A stretch of DNA of 64,000 nt, taken from assembly GCA_030077755.1 (NCBI GenBank), contig JAQJZZ010000014.1, positions 1,240,001 through 1,304,000 of the forward strand. The letters are read 5' to 3'. The position numbers and the translations under genes are program-made. How positions within the stretch are numbered: the first letter of the stretch is position 1; each line of letters starts with the position of its first letter. The stretch comes from Filosporella fistucella (Eukaryota; Ascomycota; Leotiomycetes; Helotiales). Under the pieces are notes generated by a model. The model worked only from the letters and a program-made list of their open reading frames with translations. It was not told the origin of the DNA and made no database searches. Shown here one piece after another: positions 57,819 to 64,000 of this stretch.

Positions 57819-60800
57819 TTACATCTGCGACTGCGATGATGTATCCTGACTAGCAGCTAACACCCTCTGCATCTGTTCGATATCCGTAATCGTCTCATTG
57901 AATACAGCCAACAACGTATTAGCCACTATATCCCTATTATACTCTCCTCTCATCCTCCAAAGCGTTTCCATCAGCTCGCGATTAATCTGTTCCAATTGTT
58001 CGATGGAGCATCCACTTGAGCCATCTATGAGATGGTTATAGAGTGAATCGACGAATTCGGACGAGATAATTATATCTCTTGACTGAGAGGAGGCTTGCGA
58101 GGAGGTTGGCTCAATGGGAGAGTCGTTGAGGAGATTGGCGAAGCTAGGTCGGGATTTGGATGTTGGCATGTGAGGTCCAGCGTGGAATGGTGGGACAGCA
58201 GGATTTTGAGAAGGTTGGCTTGCTGTGCTGGGTGTTTGGGATAGGTTGAAGGTTGGTCCTAGATGGCCTCTTGCCATGGCATGAGCTTGGGAGTGAGCCC
58301 ATTCTTCACTGCTGGTATCATTCTGAGTGAGACGTTGGGTGTCTGGCAGCTGAGAATCGCCAGGACGCTCAACTGGACTAGAGTTTTGATTGCTTATCCC
58401 ATTCGTAGCCTGAGTAGCTTGTTGACTCCAGCCGTCAGAGGTTGTCTGTGTTTTCTTCCCCGAGGTAGTTGTTGATGCATAATTTATGATATCCCTTGGA
58501 GATGTATCATGAGAAATCTCTTGGACCAGTGACCGTTGAGAAATTTGGGTATTTGCCCCCGTTGCAGGTCCACTGGTCATGCTTGGATGTTGAGGTGGCT
58601 GCATGCCTTGTGAAGCTTGATCATCCGTACCACTCATTGGGTGATCCTCACTCCGAGAAGGTACAGATGTTCCATTGCTGGTACGAGGATGATCAGAGTC
58701 TGCCGAAAACCCATTGGAGAGACTGCTGGGAATACGTTGCGGTGTATTGACAGGAAATGGTCTCCTGCCAGGAACAGGCTCTCCAAGAGTCAGAGGTCCT
58801 GACGATGGCTCGCTCGCCTGGAGCCCTTCTTCGGCAATGTCAGACCGAACGATAGAGTTGAAAGGGTTGTTTTCAGCTTCTTTCTTCTTCAACTTCTCTT
58901 CCTTCTCCTTTACTCGTTCAAGTTGTCGAAGATAGACATTTTCGCAATCGGCGAAAGCTGGATTTATTTCATACATAGCACAATCGACCTCCACATTAGC
59001 TACCAGCTCTTTTGCTTTCAGTAATCTTTCCTTATCGCCTATATTCTTTGCGTCCTTAGCAAGGGATCGGATATCTGCAAGGAAATCTTTGGGTCGAGCA
59101 TAGAATCCATTGGAAAGGCGTTCCTCAATAATTGTAGTAGTAAGGTTGTAGTAGAACTTCCCGCTCGCAGTCTCACGAAGTCCTACAACACCGTCTTTGT
59201 CCGTGTCAATCTCATATGGTCTAAACATGGGGAGATCTGGTCGCACAAAATTGGGATCTTTTTCGTCGATGAGATATTGAATCGCGCTGTCAAGAATGAC
59301 AGGGTTACGAAACTTCCGATACTTCCGGTTGATCTGATCCATGACGGGCTGGATTGTGATTTTGAGATAATTAAGCATCTGATGATCTCGTTGTTTTTGT
59401 GCTTTCTTCTCCTCTTTGGTAGGTATTCTGGGTGGAGGTGGAGGTGCTATTTTCAACACTTCTAGTTTTCTCTTCTTGCGATTCATAGGCTCAGGAAAGT
59501 CTTTAGGTGCCTTTCTGACATACTCAATAATAGTGGCAAAGAATTCTGCCCGATGTTGCTGCGCGAGTTAGTGGGTCTCATGAAATGATAGAATTTGACT
59601 TACTTTAGATGGGCGGGCGATGGTGAAGCGATTCTTCCTCGAAAATCCGAACAAGTCACGAAGAATGTCTGGATGCACCTTCTCTGGCGGTCTATTTGTG
59701 ATACCCAGCACAAGTACCGGATCGGTCGGTGGTATTGCTCCGAGCAAGCCTAGGAATGTGGTGATAACATTTTCTGGCAATGTGTGGTACCAAGTGTCAA
59801 TTCCTGGCAAGTAGATAACACTAGGTTTGTGGCGCTTGACTTCAGCGAAAAGCTGTACAATTGCAGCTTCTGGGGACTACAATTGTTAGCATAGTTCTAA
59901 CGCCGAAATGGATGACTTACTCTTGCAGAATCACTGTAAATAGTGGGCAAATCAAAACTCTGAACATGGAGGCCTTCGAAGTGGTTCAAGATAGCCCCTC
60001 CAAGATAAGATTGTCCCATCCCTGGCTCACCACCAATGAGCAACCGAGGACGGAATACACGAGATTTCTCAAATTCTTGCTGGAGGGTTTCCCGCCCAAA
60101 ACCATGATCATCATCCTCGTATTGCTCGAACATGGCCTCTTGCAAAGCTGTGGTCTTCTTCTTAATTGGGATCAGGCCGTCCAAAATGATCTCGATTTCC
60201 TTGAGCTGGTCCTTCAAGACCGGCTCTACAACTTTAGGGAGAGGTGCTGCACCAGAAGAAGTTGACCTTTCAGAGGATGGGATCATTTTTTTTACTGAAA
60301 GCATAAAATCTTTAGCAGTGATCTTGATCTTGGACTCGTCAACCAAAAGCTTCTCGTTTGAAGAGTAGATTTGCGGGTAAGTGCGTTGAATCGCATTGAG
60401 GGCTGCTTCTGTACACAGCGCACGTAGATCTGCTCCTCCATACCCTTTTGTAACGTGAGCTAGAGATGTTTTGAAGGAATCATCGATTCCCCAATCTCGC
60501 GTGTGGATGTTGAGAATAGATTTGCGAGCATCCAGATCGGGTAGAGGAAAGTAAAATTCTCGATCAAATCGACCAGGGCGTCTTAACGCTGGGTCAATAT
60601 TGTCAGGTCTGTTGGTGGCACCAATAACAATGACTTGACCTCGGCCATCCATGCCGTCCATCAGAGCCAGTAGAGTTGAGACAATAGATGCGTGGATTTG
60701 CTCTTGCTTGCTGGAACGAACAGGAGCAAGACCATCAATTTCGTCGAAGAATATGATACTTGGCTGAGTCTTCCTAGCCTCTTCGAACAGCAAACGTAGT

Positions 60801-62959
60801 TGTCGCTCGGCTTCACCAACCCATTTGCTCAATGCATCAGCACCCTTTCGCATGTAGAATGTAATCTTACGACCTCCAGACCCAACACTAGCAGCCAGGG
60901 CTCTTGCCAAGAGAGTTTTACCAGTACCAGGAGGACCATGGAACAATACACCACGCGGAGGTGTGACGTGGAACTTAAGGAACAATTCTGGATAAAGAAG
61001 TGGCATTTGAACCATTTCTTTCAATTGGTCAATATGGCCTTCAAGACCACCAATCTTGCTGAAGTCGACATTTTGATCAACACCCAGAGGGTCTGCATCC
61101 GCAAGCGCCTTCGGGCTCTTGACCTTCCCGAGGTTCGCTGGAGTCCCAGAGAGAGCTGCCACGGCATCTGTATTATGTGTTTGCCCAAGACCTGGAAGGA
61201 GAGATGGGGCAGCAGCAGATGTTGGAGTCATTCCTACATTACCACCTACACCTGTTGGCCTCATCATTGTTTCGTCGTCACTGCTATCGGAGTCAGCACC
61301 TCCTGCAGCTCCAGTTCCCCAAGGTCCACCAATAACAGATGCAAGCCCGCTGCCGCCGCCGAAGGGACCATATGTTGAGATCAAACTACGTTCCCAAGGT
61401 TGACTTGCTCCATTACGTCCCCCTCGACCTTTTCTCGTCGGAGTTGGTGCTGCGTCATCTTCCTCCTCATCGGCAGCATATATCTGGTCCATGGGCTTGA
61501 TGCTGTAATCCACCTTTTTACGTGGCCGGCCGGATCTCTCGAAAACAATCTCAGATGTATCCCTTGCTGGTCTTCTCCTGCGACTCCCAGATTTCAGATC
61601 CTGCAACTCTTCCGCAAGCTCATCCTGATCAAGGATTTCGTCAATATCTGAACCTGGGCTACCACGTCGGCGAGATGTGCTCTTTGATTTTGCCTTCGTT
61701 TCACGTCTTCCTCTGCGAACGGGACTTGACTCGTATTCGTCATCTTTGTCCTTTTTCTTGGGCGATTTATCGGATCCAGAGAGCACATCGTCTTCCGAGC
61801 CCTCCTCTGGTGGTTCAAAGTCGCTGCTTGCTTCTGCACCACCCTTTCGTTGCTTGGACTTAGACTTCGACCCACGGGTTAATCGACGACCAGTGGTCTC
61901 AGTGGTTGCAATTTCTTCGACTTCAGCAGGCTCTTCGACTGGCAGACCTGCTCGAGATCCTCTTGTACGACCAGTGCGTACTATCGGAGCGTCATCGTCG
62001 TCGTCTTCATCATCATCGATTATCATCGCAGTCGGCTGAGCGCCATCATCTCGTTGTGCTAACTCATCAGCATCATCCTCCTCGCCAGCAGCATCTTCGA
62101 TATCTGCGTCCTCGTCTTGTTCATCGGATCCTGCAACTTCCGTACGAATTTCTGCCCCTGTAGCTTCCTGCTCGTAAGAACTTGTCTCGTGGGTTTCTTC
62201 CTTGATCGTCGAGGTAGCTGCAGGTTGTTTTACTCCTTTCGACCCTCTAGTAGCTCTTGCTCGACCGATAGGCTCTGGACTATGACCTTCTCGAATTATG
62301 TGACGACCTGATGTGGACAGTGCAACAGGCTCTTCTCCCTCCTCAGTGTGTGCGCGCGTGTTCCTTCGAGGAAGTAGTCCTGCAGATGTAGGTTCAGTGC
62401 TTCCTCGGCCTCTTGTCCGAACAGCACTGCCGGCTCTAGTAGCGCGAGTAGTCTGAGGTGTTTTAATCTTCAATGTTACCATCCTCGATGGTCTCTGCCT
62501 TGTAGGGCCTTCATCTTCAGAGATGGGTTCCGCTGAAACTTCCGCTCTTGTTCGTTTGTTTTGTGGTCGCTTCTTGGGAGGCTCCAAGAGGTCGCTGTCG
62601 CTGAGATCACCAACAATAGGATCCTCTTCAGAATTATCCTCAGACTCTTCATATGTTTGAACCTTCTGTGTAGCTTTCCGAATAGCTCGTCCAGTATGTT
62701 CGTTCATCTCGACCTCCTCCTCCTCCTCGTCTTCTGGCTCCGAATAATCCTCTTCTAAGTCACTTTCTGCTGAATCGTCGTCGGCAGATATGTCAGACCC
62801 TCGGTATCTTTTGACGCGCTTTTTTGGTGGTCCAGAACCTCTCTTGACAGACTTTCGCGATTTCTTGCTGGAAGCCCTGACTTCCGTTGGGTCGAAGTCG
62901 GTGTCGTTCGAGTCGGATTTATTAGGGTCGAAGTTGTCCTGTTTGCGCTTTGCGGGCAT
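57819..62959 (-). CDS. YTA7: Bromodomain AAA ATPase, Yta7/ATAD2 family
   Basis: Three exons: 62959-59921, 59876-59604 and 59558-57819, giving 1,683 aa. The N-terminal ~600 residues are acidic and basic low complexity (DEDDDDDD-type tracts, SKKSRK). AAA1 has GPPGTGKTLLARAL (Walker A), IIFFDEIDGLAP (Walker B) and ATNRPDNIDPALRRPGRFD. AAA2 is degenerate: GGEPGMGQSYLG has Gln in place of the Walker A Lys, and its Walker B region reads SVIYLPGIDTWY. A divergent bromodomain follows (LNYLKITIQPVMDQI, ARPKDFLADIRSLAKDA). The C-terminal third is disordered with SQ/TQ-rich stretches. Yta7 evicts or regulates histone H3 and acts as a chromatin boundary factor in the nucleus. The frame is open 42 codons upstream without ATG. 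Confidence 0.93.
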
Positions 62960-63280
62960 TGCGATACTGATTTGGATGCACTGTTGAAATCGATAAACGG
63001 CGTTGAAGGAAGGTTGTTTGCTTAGACACGAAGCATTGCGCGCGGTTGCTGAATTCTGGCTCGAGTCGCAAGAGCACTGCGACAAACAATCTTGACTTTT
63101 GAGACTATCAAGAAGGATTCAATTAATCCCAGGCCTTGGGCACAAAAAAAGAGATGAAATGCAGATGGAAACAGGACAGTCAAGTCCAGCTTGAGGTGAT
63201 TATTTGTTGTAAGCCTGAGGCCGAAAGTAAAAGTGGATCTCAGTAGCTTACCGCCACAGCTTCCCCAAAAAACAGAGTAC

Positions 63281-63421
63281 CTACTGCCTAAGTAAGGAAG
63301 CAACAATACCAAGCAGAGCAAAGGAGAATTGGACGATATCAACCTCAATATTGTCTTCCTTGACAACTCGCCATCGCGTTGATCTCTCCATAGCCTCTTT
63401 GCGAGTACTTTGCGACTTCAT
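63281..63421 (-). CDS. Possible 46-aa small membrane protein
   Basis: An ATG in a good context (gaaaaATGAAG) starts a 46-codon frame, basic at first (MKSQSTRKEAMERSTRWR) and ending in a hydrophobic helix (VQFSFALLGIVASLL) before the stop. It lies 320 bp upstream of the YTA7 start on the same strand, so it may be a separate tiny gene or an upstream ORF in a long YTA7 leader. No family is recognised. Confidence 0.35.
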   Translation of the reverse strand: MKSQSTRKEAMERSTRWRVVKEDNIEVDIVQFSFALLGIVASLLRQ

Positions 63422-64000
63422 TTTTCGACTTACGACAACTGTCTCAGTGAATATTTGAAGGCCGTCAAAGGTCTCAAGAAGAGAAGTTTTTGAAAGGTAC
63501 GGAATATGATCATAACTTCAAAGAATGCGGCTTAAAATAAGGTTTAGTACCTTTAAGTCTGGTGGGATTTCCGCCCAATTATGGTATCACATGATATCAC
63601 GTGATGGAAACTCGTGTCCTGTTCCATTACGCTTCAACTGTGTTTTCTACAATTGCCTGAATAGACTGGTATTAGAATTGCCGCAAGATCTACCGAATTC
63701 TTGAGGGTACTCTGAATGTGCTCAACCTCTTGACCTCAACAACCTATTTACCTCGAATTATCATCCACTTTTCTTTCGCCAGTCGTCCACATCCGTCCAC
63801 TTTTCGAGCAGAACATCACAGGCAAAGTATTGATCTTCTGTATGAGTGACGATATTTGCTACTCACAAGTGAAATGAAATTGATTTCCCCCACAAATTTC
63901 CCCACATTCTGGGAGCTTGGTCCCCACGATTTAGTGACGGGGACCCCATTTTCTAAATAGAGTTTCATTTGTATACTATAAATTCTCAAACCTCGCTCCT
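63422..64000. other. Upstream region with paired E-box motifs
   Basis: About 580 bp to the window edge with no supported gene. A CCAAT-like cccaatt lies near 63575, next to the motif pair described separately. Confidence 0.45.
63587..63604. promoter_or_regulatory. Two TCACRTGA palindromic motifs one helical turn apart
   Basis: TCACATGA at 63587-63594 and TCACGTGA at 63597-63604 are spaced 10 bp start to start and lie about 165 bp upstream of the 46-codon ORF and 630 bp upstream of YTA7. They match bHLH (Cbf1/CDEI-type) cores. Confidence 0.45.

Noticed and set aside
1..64000. CRISPR arrays, rRNA genes, intact transposons or bacterial operons
   Set aside because: No regularly spaced direct repeats of CRISPR type, no rRNA-like conserved sequence and no transposase or reverse transcriptase motif was seen; the intron-rich genes are eukaryotic.

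Overview
This window reads as nuclear DNA of a filamentous ascomycete (Pezizomycotina). Genes are dense and mostly interrupted by short introns of about 45-130 nt with fungal donor (GTAAGT/GTATGT-like) and CTNAY-type branch signals. The gene families point the same way: a DUF4045-type gelsolin protein, WSC domains, Zn2Cys6 regulators, an UstYa/DUF3328 relic and an oxoprolinase-DUF917 fusion. A leotiomycete (Helotiales) origin is my best guess, but it is inference only. There are no rRNA genes, no convincing tRNA, no CRISPR array and no intact transposon.

Layout. 1-235 holds the first codons of a minus-strand basic nucleolar-type protein, possibly a Drs1-like DEAD-box helicase. 2185-6059 (-) is a 1,251-aa disordered, repeat-bearing protein with a C-terminal GNAT-like domain, flanked downstream by a 95-bp tandem repeat. 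It is divergent from an ARL2 GTPase gene (6605-7399, +). 7833-12898 (+) encodes a 1,605-aa DUF4045/gelsolin protein. 14684-17019 (+) is a Zn2Cys6 regulator and 17820-19405 (+) a single-pass Ser/Thr-rich surface protein. 19942-22473 (-) is an App1-type phosphatidate phosphatase. 23805-25869 (-) is poly(A) polymerase, sharing a 242-bp divergent promoter with a carnosine N-methyltransferase (26112-27655, +). 28014-28992 (-) is an RhlG-like short-chain reductase.

The middle is more accessory. 30031-32321 (+) encodes an aspartic protease with a C-terminal WSC domain, preceded by a 20-bp minisatellite. 32764-34745 (+) is an M24 prolidase/aminopeptidase P. 35513-36835 (-) is a decayed UstYa-family gene. 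A glutathione transferase (37833-38627, -) is divergent from a peroxisomal (SKL) acyl-CoA/4-coumarate-CoA ligase-like gene (39780-41551, +); the ligase gene has an intron whose donor reads AT instead of GT. 41789-43754 holds an apparently broken HExxH-motif gene, and 44257-44637 a possible 98-aa membrane protein.

The right side is again mostly housekeeping: an oxoprolinase/hydantoinase-DUF917 fusion of 11 exons (44969-48695, -), an Atg22-like vacuolar transporter (50279-52077, +), a second Zn2Cys6 regulator (53941-55619, +), an NmrA-like NAD(P)-binding protein (55990-57039, +), and a Yta7/ATAD2-type bromodomain AAA ATPase (57819-62959, -). A tiny 46-codon ORF (63281-63421, -) lies near paired TCACATGA/TCACGTGA motifs.

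No obvious multi-gene system is present. The most notable items are the protease-WSC fusion, the AT-AG intron in the ligase, the two decaying gene families, the ATG-less 154-codon open leader of the App1 gene, and the tandem protein repeats in the GNAT gene. All splice models come from reading frame, splice signals and remembered family motifs. No database search was run.
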